The translations under genes and the position numbers were made by a program. The notes under the pieces are model-generated. The model was not told where the DNA came from. It saw only the letters and a list, made by a program, of their open reading frames with translations, and did not search any database. Source: Rhodococcus sp. 06-462-5 (GTDB lineage: Bacteria; Actinomycetota; Actinomycetes; Mycobacteriales; Mycobacteriaceae). Taken from it: DNA of 64,000 nt. The DNA lies in assembly GCF_002258315.1 (NCBI RefSeq), contig NZ_NOYD01000051.1, positions 46,424 through 110,423 on the forward strand. Direction: 5' to 3'. Positions 34,978 through 43,707 of this stretch are shown piece after piece (position 1 is the stretch's first letter; each line of letters begins with the position of its first letter).

Positions 34978-36133
34978 CCGGGTACGGACCACGCTCACCT
35001 CGTCCGATCCCGACACCCCGCTCTGGCGGGCCTCGCAGGCCTTCCGTCTGATCACCCTCGTCTACGCGATCAGTTATCAAGCCGCGACCGTGGACAACTA
35101 CACCAACCCGCGGCTGAGCTGGTTTCTCGTCGCTCTGATGGCCGTGTGGTCCGGGGCATCGGCATTGATGCTCGCGCGCGCATCGCTGCCGCGCTGGCAG
35201 GTGGTGCTCGCCGATCAGATCATCGTCATCGCTCTGATGGCGTCGACGCGACTGGTGGCCGACTACGACTGGTACAGCACCCGCCAGACTCTGCCGACCA
35301 CACTGTGGGCCACCAACGCCGTCATCTCCGCCGCAATCCTGTTGGGCCCCAAAGGTGGAATTGCATCCGGGGTGGCGATGTCGGTGGTCAGCGCACTCGT
35401 CCGCGATCGCTTCGACTCCGACCTCTGGTCCGACGCCACCGCCCCGGTCCTGCTCTCGGCCGGACTGGCACTGGGATTGGCGTCGAACACCGCCCGGCGC
35501 GCTCACGAAGAACTGCGTCGCGCAGCACGATCGGCCGCGATCACCGAAGAGCGAGAACGGCTGGCCCGGCAGGTGCACGACGGAGTGCTGCAGGTGCTGG
35601 CCCTGGTACGCAGGCGTGGTCTCGAAATAGGCGGTCCGGCAGCCGAACTCGCCGAGCTGGCCGGCGAACAGGAAGTGGCTCTGCGCGTGCTGATCTCGGA
35701 ACAGGCGGCTCCGCGGGACGATCACACCGGCTCGATCGTCGACGTCAGGGCACTGTTGCGAACTCAGGCGGGCACATCGATCTCGGTCTCGACGCCCGCC
35801 GATCCGGTACTGGTCGAATCCGACGTCGCCGAGGAACTCGCCGCCGTCGTGGCCACCGCACTGTCCAACGTCGAACTCCACGCGGGAGCAGATGCGAAGG
35901 CCTACGTGTTGCTCGAGGACGTCGACGGAGAACTGATCGTCAGTATTCGCGACGACGGACGCGGCATCCCTGCCGGACGGCTCGCCGCCGCCGAAGCCGA
36001 GGGTCGGATGGGCGTCTCGAAGTCGATACTCGGCCGCGTCGAATCTCTCGGCGGTACTGCGATACTCGACACCGACGAGGGTGAGGGCACCGAATGGGAG
36101 ATCCGCATTCCGCGAGCGAAGGGACCGGAATGA
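34964..36133 (+). CDS. Membrane sensor histidine kinase, HisKA_3 type
   Basis: Sensor kinase of 389 residues. Membrane helices lie in the first 175 residues (a MacS-like sensor with short loops), followed by the dimerisation helix with phosphoacceptor H205 in EERERLARQVHDGVLQ, and a HATPase domain (N-box ALSNVELHAG, G-box IRDDGRGI, GxGxE-like GEGTEWEI). It should phosphorylate the NarL-type regulator encoded directly downstream, whose ATG overlaps this stop as ATGA. Overlap with the permease gene upstream suggests that it senses something related to that transporter or the cell envelope. Confidence 0.9.
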   Translation: MRTADRVRTTLTSSDPDTPLWRASQAFRLITLVYAISYQAATVDNYTNPRLSWFLVALMAVWSGASALMLARASLPRWQVVLADQIIVIALMASTRLVADYDWYSTRQTLPTTLWATNAVISAAILLGPKGGIASGVAMSVVSALVRDRFDSDLWSDATAPVLLSAGLALGLASNTARRAHEELRRAARSAAITEERERLARQVHDGVLQVLALVRRRGLEIGGPAAELAELAGEQEVALRVLISEQAAPRDDHTGSIVDVRALLRTQAGTSISVSTPADPVLVESDVAEELAAVVATALSNVELHAGADAKAYVLLEDVDGELIVSIRDDGRGIPAGRLAAAEAEGRMGVSKSILGRVESLGGTAILDTDEGEGTEWEIRIPRAKGPE

Positions 36134-36789
36134 CAGAGGAAGCGAATGCCGACATCGCGGTGATGGTCGTCGACGACCACCCGATGTGGCGAGACGGCGT
36201 CGCCCGGGACCTCGACGCCGCCGGATTCAGGGTCGTCGCCACCGCGGACGGCGTCGCCGCTGCCGGGCGTCGCGCCCGAGCGACCACACCCGACGTCGTG
36301 CTGATGGACATGCATCTGCCCGACGGCAACGGAGCCGACGCCACCGTCGCCGTCCTGGACGCGTCGCCCGAGACGAAGATTCTGGTGCTCTCGGCCTCCG
36401 CGGAACGCAGTGACGTGCTCGACGCCATCAAGGCGGGTGCGACGGGTTACCTGGTCAAGAGCGCGTCGGCCGAGGAACTGTTCGACGCGGTCCGCGCCAC
36501 ATCGGCCGGGCAGGCGGTCTTCACTCCCGGCCTCGCGGGCCTGGTACTCGGGGAGTTCCGGCGGATGTCGTCCTCGCCCGAGCCGGAATCCGACACTCGC
36601 CCGACGCTGACCGACCGCGAGACCGAAGTGCTGCGACTGGTCGCAAAGGGACTGAGCGCCAAGCAGATTGCGACCCGACTGACGCTCAGCCATCGCACCG
36701 TCGAGAACCACGTCCAGGCGACCCTGCGAAAACTACAGCTGGCCAACCGCGTCGAACTGACCCGCTACGCCATCGAAAAAGGGCTGTGA
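36130..36789 (+). CDS. NarL/LuxR-family response regulator
   Basis: Regulator of 219 residues. The receiver domain has an acidic pair at the N-terminus (VMVVDDHPMW), phosphoacceptor D60 (DVVLMDMHLPDG), and the conserved Lys in TGYLVKSASAEEL. The C-terminal LuxR helix-turn-helix begins at about residue 155 (LTDRETEVLRLVAKGLSAKQ). The ATG at 36130 is chosen because it overlaps the kinase stop and AGGGA lies close upstream; the open frame from 36094 would overlap the kinase gene further. The cognate kinase is the preceding gene product. Confidence 0.92.
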   Translation: MTEEANADIAVMVVDDHPMWRDGVARDLDAAGFRVVATADGVAAAGRRARATTPDVVLMDMHLPDGNGADATVAVLDASPETKILVLSASAERSDVLDAIKAGATGYLVKSASAEELFDAVRATSAGQAVFTPGLAGLVLGEFRRMSSSPEPESDTRPTLTDRETEVLRLVAKGLSAKQIATRLTLSHRTVENHVQATLRKLQLANRVELTRYAIEKGL

Positions 36790-36826
36790 GGGTTTGCGTC
36801 GGTAGCCGAGGGGCACTCTGCATCCC

Positions 36827-37048
36827 ATGACCGACAACGAAAATGCAGTGGACACCACCGTCGACCCGGCGAAGCACTCGAAGGGGGTCGACGCCGATCT
36901 CGATCAGACCGGCGCCGAGCGCGACGAGGCCATCGACGAGTTCGACGGCCATCTGGACGGATCGGGCGAGGAGTCCTCGCTACCCACGCCCGAGCCGACC
37001 GACGTGGCCGATCAGTCCGACGAGAAAACCGTCACGCGGTCCGAATAA
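36827..37048 (+). CDS. Small acidic, probably disordered protein
   Basis: Predicted 73-residue protein dominated by Asp, Glu, Ser and Thr with no hydrophobic core, signal peptide or Cys. The sequence runs from TDNENAVDTT to DEKTVTRSE. I do not recognise a family. ATG at 36827 follows the response regulator gene by 37 bases without a clear ribosome site, and the stop is 2 bases from the end of the convergent SRPBCC gene. The exact fit between two genes supports a real gene; lack of a ribosome site lowers confidence. Confidence 0.6.
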   Translation: MTDNENAVDTTVDPAKHSKGVDADLDQTGAERDEAIDEFDGHLDGSGEESSLPTPEPTDVADQSDEKTVTRSE

Positions 37049-37050
37049 CG

Positions 37051-37440
37051 CTACGGACTGCACAACCTGCCGAGCGCGAACTTGGCGACCGGCACGTACG
37101 GCAGCACCAAGGGCAGCGGGCCGTCGATCGTCAACCACGCCCTGGTCCCGTTGGGTCGCGAGACGACGCCGTGCGTCAGGTCGACCCCGATGGCCTGGTT
37201 CTGGAACCATGCCGACCACGCCCACGTCCACGATCGCTCGTCGACCGAATGCACGCGGAAGTCGATCGGCACGCCCAACGGACCCAGCACTCGGCCGGTG
37301 GTGTCGGCGTCCAGGCGCTCACCGCGGTACTCGACGCCGATGATCTGTGGAGCCCAGGTCTTCCAGGCCGTCGGTTCCATGTAGCGTTCCCAGACCTCGG
37401 GGGCGGGGGCGTTACCGGTCGATTGCAGTGTCACTCGCAT
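37051..37440 (-). CDS. SRPBCC-fold (polyketide cyclase/START-like) protein
   Basis: Protein of 129 residues with the helix-grip fold pattern: an N-terminal strand, the EVWERYMEPTAWKTWAPQI helix pair, the strand pair GVPIDFRVHSVDERSWTWAW, and a C-terminal long helix (VPYVPVAKFALGRL). This superfamily binds hydrophobic ligands in a deep pocket; no catalytic residue can be named. ATG at 37440 has AGGTGAG 5 bases upstream; GTG at 37449 is an alternative. Function unknown. Confidence 0.78.
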   Translation of the reverse strand: MRVTLQSTGNAPAPEVWERYMEPTAWKTWAPQIIGVEYRGERLDADTTGRVLGPLGVPIDFRVHSVDERSWTWAWSAWFQNQAIGVDLTHGVVSRPNGTRAWLTIDGPLPLVLPYVPVAKFALGRLCSP

Positions 37441-37549
37441 CTGTCTCACCTACCCGTTGGTAGCGATCCCCACACAGAATTACGTGAGGGTTCGGCCACT
37501 GTCCATCACCGCGCCGTCGTGCGGACTCTCGGCTGGGGAGACTGGTCGG

Positions 37550-38662
37550 GTGCGCATCGTGCAGGTGGCCAACTTCTACGGACCGAGGTCCGGCGGCTTG
37601 CGGACGGCCGTCGACCAGCTCGGTTCGGGCTATGTGGTCGGCGGACACGAGGTGACGCTGATCGTGCCGGGTGCGCAGTGGAGCGAGGAACTGCTGCCGT
37701 CGGGAGTGGTGCGCATCGAGGTGCCGGCACCGCAGATCCCGCTCACCGGTGGGTATCGGGTGGCCGACCCGCGCCGAGTGTCCTCGGTGGCGGCGGGGCT
37801 GCGGCCGGACGTGATCGAGGTATCGGACCGACTGACGCTGCGCGGCATGGGTGCCTGGGCTGCGCGCCGAGACGTGCGCAGCGTGATGATCTCCCACGAA
37901 CGCCTGGACCGGCTGCTCGCGCAGACGATGCCGATGCGCTGCGCCCGCCCCATCGCGGATCTGGCCAATCGGCGTACGGCCGAACAGTACGACGCCGTCG
38001 TGTGCACCACGGAGTTCGCGCAACAGGAGTTCGAGCGCATCGGTGTTCGCAACGTGCACCGAGTGCCGCTCGGTGTGGATCTCGACCTGTTCCATCCGCG
38101 GCGTCGGCACGTGGGCAACCGGTCGGCATGGCTGGGCAACGCCGATCGCCTGCTGGTGCATTGCGGTCGGCTGTCGGTGGAGAAGCACGTCGAGAGAAGT
38201 ATCGATTCGCTTGCTGCGCTGTGCGATTCGGGAATGCGGGCGCGGCTGATCATCGCCGGCGACGGCCCCCGCCGAGCCGGCCTCGAACGACGCGCCCGCG
38301 GCCTGCCCATCGACTTCCTCGGTTTCGTCGACGGCAGAGCGGCCGTCGCAGACCTGCTGGCCTCTGCGGACATCGCTCTCGCACCGGGACCACACGAGAC
38401 ATTCGGGCTCGCTGCATTGGAATCGCTCGCCGCGGGCACCCCTGTCGTCGTCTCCGAGACCTCGGCGCTGGCGCAGATCGTCACCCCACACTGCGGCGGA
38501 TCCTCCGAGAACACCGCAGACGGATTCGCCGCCGAGATAGAACGAGTACTCGAACTACCGGTCGACGGCCGCCGCAGCGCAGCCAGGTTGCGCGCCGAAC
38601 AGTTCGGATGGCCGGCGTCGGTGTCCGGAATGCTCTCCGTTCTGGGCGGTCGCGCAGCCTGA
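37550..38662 (+). CDS. GT4-family glycosyltransferase, PimC-like
   Basis: GT-B glycosyltransferase of 370 residues, resembling mannosyltransferases annotated as PimC in mycobacteria. The N-terminal acceptor-side motif is NFYGPRSGGLRTAVDQLG. The nucleotide-sugar side has HCGRLSVEKHVE and the EX7E-like GPHETFGLAALESLAAGTPVV. It probably transfers mannose or another hexose from a nucleotide donor to a lipid or glycan. The GTG at 37550 fits the usual N-terminus (RIVQVANFYG) with GGGGAG upstream; an earlier start at 37457 would add an unlikely extension. The exact acceptor is unknown. Confidence 0.83.
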   Translation: MRIVQVANFYGPRSGGLRTAVDQLGSGYVVGGHEVTLIVPGAQWSEELLPSGVVRIEVPAPQIPLTGGYRVADPRRVSSVAAGLRPDVIEVSDRLTLRGMGAWAARRDVRSVMISHERLDRLLAQTMPMRCARPIADLANRRTAEQYDAVVCTTEFAQQEFERIGVRNVHRVPLGVDLDLFHPRRRHVGNRSAWLGNADRLLVHCGRLSVEKHVERSIDSLAALCDSGMRARLIIAGDGPRRAGLERRARGLPIDFLGFVDGRAAVADLLASADIALAPGPHETFGLAALESLAAGTPVVVSETSALAQIVTPHCGGSSENTADGFAAEIERVLELPVDGRRSAARLRAEQFGWPASVSGMLSVLGGRAA

Positions 38663-38683
38663 GATCTTCGCTACCCTGAACGC

Positions 38684-39334
38684 ATGGAGGCAAGGGATCT
38701 GCGAGTGTCCGATGCCGAACGCGAACACGTCGGAGAGCTGCTGCAACGCGCCGTGGGCCAGGGCATGCTCTCGCTCGGCGAGTTCACCGAGCGAATGGAC
38801 ACCGCACTGGCGTCGAAGACCCGCGGTGAACTGAACTCGGTTCTTGCCGACCTGCCCGGGATGCAGATCGCCGAGGAGCATCGTCCGGCACCGAAACCCT
38901 TCGCCGCGCCCACCCCGCAACCGATCCCGCGCCGCGTCGTTCAGGAACATTGGGGGCACGGCAGCGGCGCGTCGGACACACTGCGCGGCACCATGTCCAC
39001 CATCACCCGCAAGGGACCGTGGAACGTGCCGCCGAGCCTGCGCGTCTCCACCCGCATGTCCACGGTGACACTCGACTTCACGCAGGCGGTCATGTCGACG
39101 CAGATGGTCGAGATACACGTCGACGACTACTGCAGCACCGTGACACTGATAGTGCCGACCGAGGCGACCGTCGATCTCAACCGCGTCGAGACGGTGGCGG
39201 GTAGCGCCACCAACAAGGTCCGCACCGGACCGCCGTACGGGCCGCTTCATCTCGTGGTCTCGGGCAAGGTCCGCTTGGGCTCGGTGACCGCCAAGCATCC
39301 TTTCGGTAGCTCGATCCGTCGCATGTTCGGCTAG
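38684..39334 (+). CDS. DUF1707 domain protein with LiaF-like C-terminal domain
   Basis: Protein of 216 residues. The N-terminal 55 residues match the DUF1707 (SHOCT-like) domain: LRVSDAEREHVGELLQRAVG then LSLGEFTERMDTALASKTRGEL. A Pro-rich linker follows and a C-terminal beta-rich region (TVTLIVPTEATVDLNRVE, GSVTAKHPF) resembles the cell-wall-active antibiotic response (LiaF-like) domain. DUF1707 proteins are often associated with the envelope or membrane, though this one has no membrane helix. A TACCCT -10-like element at 38672-38677 lies 6 bases before the ATG, so the message is perhaps leaderless. Confidence 0.85.
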   Translation: MEARDLRVSDAEREHVGELLQRAVGQGMLSLGEFTERMDTALASKTRGELNSVLADLPGMQIAEEHRPAPKPFAAPTPQPIPRRVVQEHWGHGSGASDTLRGTMSTITRKGPWNVPPSLRVSTRMSTVTLDFTQAVMSTQMVEIHVDDYCSTVTLIVPTEATVDLNRVETVAGSATNKVRTGPPYGPLHLVVSGKVRLGSVTAKHPFGSSIRRMFG

Positions 39335-39409
39335 CGAGGCGCTTCTACTCGAGGGATCCGAGTAGCACTACTCACGCTTTTCGGCGGCAATGCTCGCAGG
39401 ATCTAGTCC

Positions 39410-41311
39410 ATGACTTCTTCCCAGAACTCCGGGCTGGATCCGCAACTCGTCGCGCGACTGTCCAGCCGCTTCGATTCCCTGGGCGACCACATGCGCCAGG
39501 TGGCCGTCGATCTGCAGACTCTGCAGTCACAGCTCGGTGCCGCAACGGCTCCCGCTCCCACGCGGCAGGCGTCGGCACCGGTCGCTCCCGCCGTCCCGCC
39601 GCCGGTGGCGTCACCACACATGCCCCCGCAGCCCTACGGTCAGCCGTTCGGCCACACTGTCCGTCAACCGACGGGGCAGCAGATGGTTCGGCCCCAGCCC
39701 GCCATGACCTACCCCGCACCACCCAGGGGGCCGGTCGTCGCGCCTCGACCGCCGGCTCCGCCGCGCGAACCGTGGTGGCAGCGTGACGGTGTCATCAGCC
39801 GTCTGCTGGCTGTCGCCGGCGCGGGCGTCACCCTCGTCGGTGTGGTGATGCTGCTCGTTCTCGCTGCACAGGCCGGGTGGTTCGGCCCTCCGCTGCAGGT
39901 CGCGGCGGGTGCAGTGTTCTCACTCGCGCTGATCGGTGCAGGCGTCCGAGTGTTCGGTCGCTCGGGCGGACGCATCGGCGGCATCGCCCTCGCCGCCACC
40001 GGCATCGCGGGCCTGTACCTCGATGTACTCGCGACGTCCGTCCTGTACGGCTGGCTCGATCCCATGATCGGGCTGATCGCCGCATTCGGAATTGCTGCCG
40101 CCGGAACGGCACTCGCAGTTCAGTGGAAGTCTCAGCCGATGGCGGTGCTGATCCTCGCCGGAGTCGCAGTGTGTGGACCGGTGCTGACCGACGGCCTCGA
40201 CCTGACCCTGATCGCGTTCCTCATCGCCACCTATGTCGCCAGTTTCCCGGCTCAGATCGGTCGGAATTGGCAGCTCCTGCAGGTCGTTCGGACCGTACCC
40301 CTCGTCGGCGCAGTACTGGCTGCGATCGCGAGCGCCGACCTGTCCGGATCCACCGGCGACCTCCGGCTACTCCTGGTCGTCGTATCGGTGGCGGTCGTCG
40401 GCATCGGCACATCATTGGAGTTGTTGCGCCGCAACGTCTCCGATGTGGTCGCCACCGTGATGATCGCTCTCACGTCTCTGCCGGTGCTGGTCTCCGCGGA
40501 CGTTTTCGATCGCGGGGCCACCGTCGCCCTTCAATTGGTCCTTGCTGCTGCAGCGGTGACGATCGTGGTTCTGGTGAACTGGTTGCCGGTGCACGCTCGT
40601 ATCACCGTCGCGGTCATCGGAGCCTTGGCGACGCTGCAGGCCGCAGTCGAGTCGACGACCCTCGAGATTCGTCCTGTCGTGCTCTTCGCCGTCGCGTTGG
40701 CTCTGATCGCGGTGGCGCACAGCACCCGCTCGGCGCTCGCGTACACGATGGGCAGCGCATTCGGCGTGATCGGCGCACTGATGTTCGTCTCGGTCAGTCC
40801 GCCACAGGCGCTGCTGGACTCCGATCACGCAGTGGGCAGTGTCGGTATCGCCGTCGGCGGAATCCTGCTCGCTGCAACGGTATTCGCCTTCGTTTACGTG
40901 CTGGTCGAACTGAAGCTGGTCGACGACGGACTGCAGGCCCTCGGCATCGTCTCCGGCCTACTCGCGCTGTACGGCCTGACGGCGGCAACGGTGACCCTCG
41001 GCATCGGAATCGGCGGCGAAACAACGGGATTCACCGCAGGCCACACCGCGGCGACCATCGAGTGGATGATCGCAGCCTTCGCGCTCCTGGCATTCGGGCT
41101 GCGCAGCGTCACCCACGCGCACCTGGCCCTGCTGGCCGGACTGTCCTTGACCGCCGCGGCCATCGCGAAACTGTTCCTGTTCGACCTCGTCGCCCTGGAC
41201 GGACTCTTCCGGGTCATCGCCTTCATCGCAGTGGGACTGCTGCTGCTGATCGCGGGCACCCGATACGCCAAGGTGTTCGCGGACCGAGAGAGTGCGGCAG
41301 TGTCCTCCTGA
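39410..41311 (+). CDS. DUF2339 polytopic membrane protein
   Basis: Protein of 633 residues. The first 120 residues are soluble: a short helix (DSLGDHMRQVAVDLQTLQSQ) and then a Pro/Gln/Ala-rich linker. The rest has about seventeen hydrophobic helices rich in Ala, Val, Gly and Leu with very short loops, the pattern of DUF2339. No function is established. ATG at 39410 follows AGGA with suitable spacing. Immediately downstream are two large palindromes that separate it from the convergent MmpL paralogue gene. Confidence 0.82.
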   Translation: MTSSQNSGLDPQLVARLSSRFDSLGDHMRQVAVDLQTLQSQLGAATAPAPTRQASAPVAPAVPPPVASPHMPPQPYGQPFGHTVRQPTGQQMVRPQPAMTYPAPPRGPVVAPRPPAPPREPWWQRDGVISRLLAVAGAGVTLVGVVMLLVLAAQAGWFGPPLQVAAGAVFSLALIGAGVRVFGRSGGRIGGIALAATGIAGLYLDVLATSVLYGWLDPMIGLIAAFGIAAAGTALAVQWKSQPMAVLILAGVAVCGPVLTDGLDLTLIAFLIATYVASFPAQIGRNWQLLQVVRTVPLVGAVLAAIASADLSGSTGDLRLLLVVVSVAVVGIGTSLELLRRNVSDVVATVMIALTSLPVLVSADVFDRGATVALQLVLAAAAVTIVVLVNWLPVHARITVAVIGALATLQAAVESTTLEIRPVVLFAVALALIAVAHSTRSALAYTMGSAFGVIGALMFVSVSPPQALLDSDHAVGSVGIAVGGILLAATVFAFVYVLVELKLVDDGLQALGIVSGLLALYGLTAATVTLGIGIGGETTGFTAGHTAATIEWMIAAFALLAFGLRSVTHAHLALLAGLSLTAAAIAKLFLFDLVALDGLFRVIAFIAVGLLLLIAGTRYAKVFADRESAAVSS

Positions 41312-41319
41312 CCCCCGCT

Positions 41320-41370
41320 GCGTCAATGGACCACTGCATACGTCTGAGGAGTGCAGTGGTCCATTGACGC
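41320..41370. terminator. Perfect 19-bp palindrome, unit A, between convergent genes
   Basis: Arms 41320-41338 (GCGTCAATGGACCACTGCA) and 41352-41370 are perfect complements with a 13-base loop beginning TACGTCT. It lies 8 bases after the DUF2339 stop. A near copy lies at 41394-41446. A bidirectional terminator is likely, although the stem is moderate in GC and no U tract follows. Confidence 0.75.
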
Positions 41371-41393
41371 GCCCGACCTGAGTCCGGCCACAC

Positions 41394-41446
41394 CGCGTGA
41401 ATGGACCATTGCATACGTCTCGGCGGTGCAGTGGTCCATTCACGCG
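41394..41446. terminator. Near-perfect 20-bp palindrome, unit B, between convergent genes
   Basis: Arms 41394-41413 (CGCGTGAATGGACCATTGCA) and 41427-41446 pair with one G-U type mismatch around a 13-base loop beginning TACGTCT, like unit A. It ends 18 bases before the stop of the MmpL paralogue gene. Units A and B share loop length, loop start and most arm bases, so one arose from the other by duplication. Confidence 0.75.
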
Positions 41447-41464
41447 TTGTGGGGCGGCGGCGCG

Positions 41465-43618
41465 TCAGTCGTCTTTCGGAACCGTTTCGCCGAGTCCGAG
41501 CTTGCGTTGCATGCGCTTCATGCCTGCCGGCGCCCACCAGCTCGCATCGCCGAGCAGTTTCATCGTCGCGGGCACCAGGAACATGCGAATGACGGTGGCA
41601 TCGATGATCAGGGCCGCGATCATGCCGTAGGCGATGTACTTCATCATCACCAGATCGGAGAACGCGAATGCTCCGGTGACGACGATGAGGATCAGGGCCG
41701 CGGCGGTGATGATGCGTCCGGTGTGCGAGGTGCCGATGTGGATGGCTTCGCTTGTACTGGAACCGTTCTCGCGAGCTTCGACCATACGAGAGAGGAGGAA
41801 CACCTCGTAGTCGGTGGACAGTCCGAACACGATGGCGGCGATCAGCAGCAGAATCATCGCCATGATCGGCCCGGGCGTGAAATTCAGCCACGCCGCGCCG
41901 TGGCCGTCGATGAAGATCCACGTCAGAATGCCCATCGTGGCACCGAGCCCGAGGGTCGTCATCAGCACCGCCTTGATCGGCAACACCAAGGATCCGAACG
42001 TCAGGAACATCAGTACGGTCACCACGATGACGACCAGTACCGCCATCAGGGGTAGACGGTCCACCAGCGCATCGATCGAATCCCGTTCGATTGCAGGCGT
42101 TCCCGTCACTTCCATCGAGGTGCCCTCGGGAGTGTCGATGCTGCGTAGGAATTCGATGGCGGGCGCTGCGTCGTTGCGATCGATCAGTCCGGCCTTGAAG
42201 ACGATGATGCCGTCCTTGCTGGCACCGACGGGGGTGAACTGCTCGACGAGGCCTGGTGCGTTGTTCGCCTGGGTGGTGATGGCGGCGAGGTTCGACCCCT
42301 GGGCGTTCTGGATGACCAACTCGATCGGCTCGGTGCGCTGGCCGGGGAACAGTTCGTCGAACTGTTCCTGCGCCACCCGCGTCGGATTGTCCGGTGGCAG
42401 ATACGTCTCGTTGATGCCGCCGAACGCGAGGTTCCCGATCGGAAGAGTCAGCGCCAGCAGTCCGAGCACGATGGTGACGACCACCTTGATGGGGTTGCGC
42501 ATCACCCAGGTGGTGAGCTTGCCCCACATCCCGTTCTCGATCTCCTCCGAGGACTTGGTCTTGCGCATGAAGGCCAGACCGAGCGCGTCGACGCGGGGGC
42601 CGAGAATGGACAGAATGGCCGGCAGCACGGTGATCGCGGTCAGCGCCGCGAGTGTGACCGTCGCAATCGAACCCAGGGCGACCGATCGCAGGAACCCGTG
42701 CGGAAACAGCAAAAGACCACCGAGGCACGCGACGATGATCGTCGCCGAGAACGCCACCGTGCGACCGGCCGTCATGACCGATCGACGGACGGCATCGGGC
42801 GTCGACCGGCCGTCGCCCAGTTCCTCTCGGAAACGCGACACGATGAACAGTCCGTAATCGATCGCCAAACCGAGTCCCACCAGGGACACCACCGGTGCAA
42901 CGAAGGTGTTCACTTCGGTGACGTGGGTGAACAGCTTCACGATGCCGTTGGCACCGACGACGGTCAGTGCGCCGACGATGAGCGGCAGCGCAGCGGCCAC
43001 GACGCCGCCGAACACGAAGAACAGCAGCACCGCCACCGCCGGGATGGCGAGGATCTCCATGCGGTGGATGTCGTCGGTCATCGTCGACTGGAGGGCGGCC
43101 GCCACGGCCTGTTGGCCCGCGACCTGTACGTCGATTCCGTCGATGTAGAACGCGTTCTGGACGGCCTGGAAGTTATCGGTCAGTTCGGTGTCGTTGGTGC
43201 CGACGATCGCAATGCTGGCGATGGCGTGCTGCTTGTCCGTGGTACCGAGAGCCGCCAACACCGGTGCCTCGGCAGTCCGGAAGTAGCTGCCGTTGATCTT
43301 CGCGATTCGGTCCGGATACTCGGCCACCAGCGAGTCGAGATTGCCGACGACCGCAGCGTCGAACGCTGGGTCGTCGATCGTCGAACCCTCGGGAGCGGTA
43401 TAGAGGACGATCACATCGCCCTCGGCATTGCGGCCGAACGTCTCCTCGGCGAGGTTGTTCGCAGCAGCAGATTGCGACGTCGGATCGTCGAAACCGCTCT
43501 GGCTCAAGTGGTCGGTGAGATCCCAGCCGTACGCCGCCAGGATCGACAGCCCGGCCACCATGACACCGAGAACGGTGTACCGGAGTCGGTGGACGAAATT
43601 TCCCCATCGAACGAACAC
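41465..43618 (-). CDS. MmpL-family RND transporter, short MmpL3 paralogue
   Basis: RND transporter of 717 residues with twelve predicted membrane helices and two extracytoplasmic domains. The proton-relay Asp-Tyr pairs are present at D254-Y255 (GLAIDYGLF) and D603-Y604 (FGLSTDYEVF). It is closely similar along its length to the MmpL3-like protein encoded next (for example PGLVEQFTPVGASKDGIIVF against PGLVEQFSPVGASKDGIIVF) and keeps the same residue numbering. It ends at the point where the MmpL3 cytoplasmic tail begins (GLGETVPKDD). GTG at 43618 has GGGGGAG 8 bases upstream. It probably exports a lipid; whether it is redundant with MmpL3 is unknown. Confidence 0.9.
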   Translation of the reverse strand: MFVRWGNFVHRLRYTVLGVMVAGLSILAAYGWDLTDHLSQSGFDDPTSQSAAANNLAEETFGRNAEGDVIVLYTAPEGSTIDDPAFDAAVVGNLDSLVAEYPDRIAKINGSYFRTAEAPVLAALGTTDKQHAIASIAIVGTNDTELTDNFQAVQNAFYIDGIDVQVAGQQAVAAALQSTMTDDIHRMEILAIPAVAVLLFFVFGGVVAAALPLIVGALTVVGANGIVKLFTHVTEVNTFVAPVVSLVGLGLAIDYGLFIVSRFREELGDGRSTPDAVRRSVMTAGRTVAFSATIIVACLGGLLLFPHGFLRSVALGSIATVTLAALTAITVLPAILSILGPRVDALGLAFMRKTKSSEEIENGMWGKLTTWVMRNPIKVVVTIVLGLLALTLPIGNLAFGGINETYLPPDNPTRVAQEQFDELFPGQRTEPIELVIQNAQGSNLAAITTQANNAPGLVEQFTPVGASKDGIIVFKAGLIDRNDAAPAIEFLRSIDTPEGTSMEVTGTPAIERDSIDALVDRLPLMAVLVVIVVTVLMFLTFGSLVLPIKAVLMTTLGLGATMGILTWIFIDGHGAAWLNFTPGPIMAMILLLIAAIVFGLSTDYEVFLLSRMVEARENGSSTSEAIHIGTSHTGRIITAAALILIVVTGAFAFSDLVMMKYIAYGMIAALIIDATVIRMFLVPATMKLLGDASWWAPAGMKRMQRKLGLGETVPKDD

Positions 43619-43707
43619 GTGTGTGTAACTCCCCCTGGATGCACGCGACTACCGCCGCCACGTGAGTGAACACTTCGGCTCAGGGAGGTTAGCCGATCAC
43701 ATGAGCG

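Noticed and set aside
41223..42728. A 501-codon open frame on the minus strand within the MmpL paralogue
   Set aside because: It is on the same strand but in another frame from the MmpL gene, Arg/His-rich, and crosses both palindromes and the end of the DUF2339 gene.
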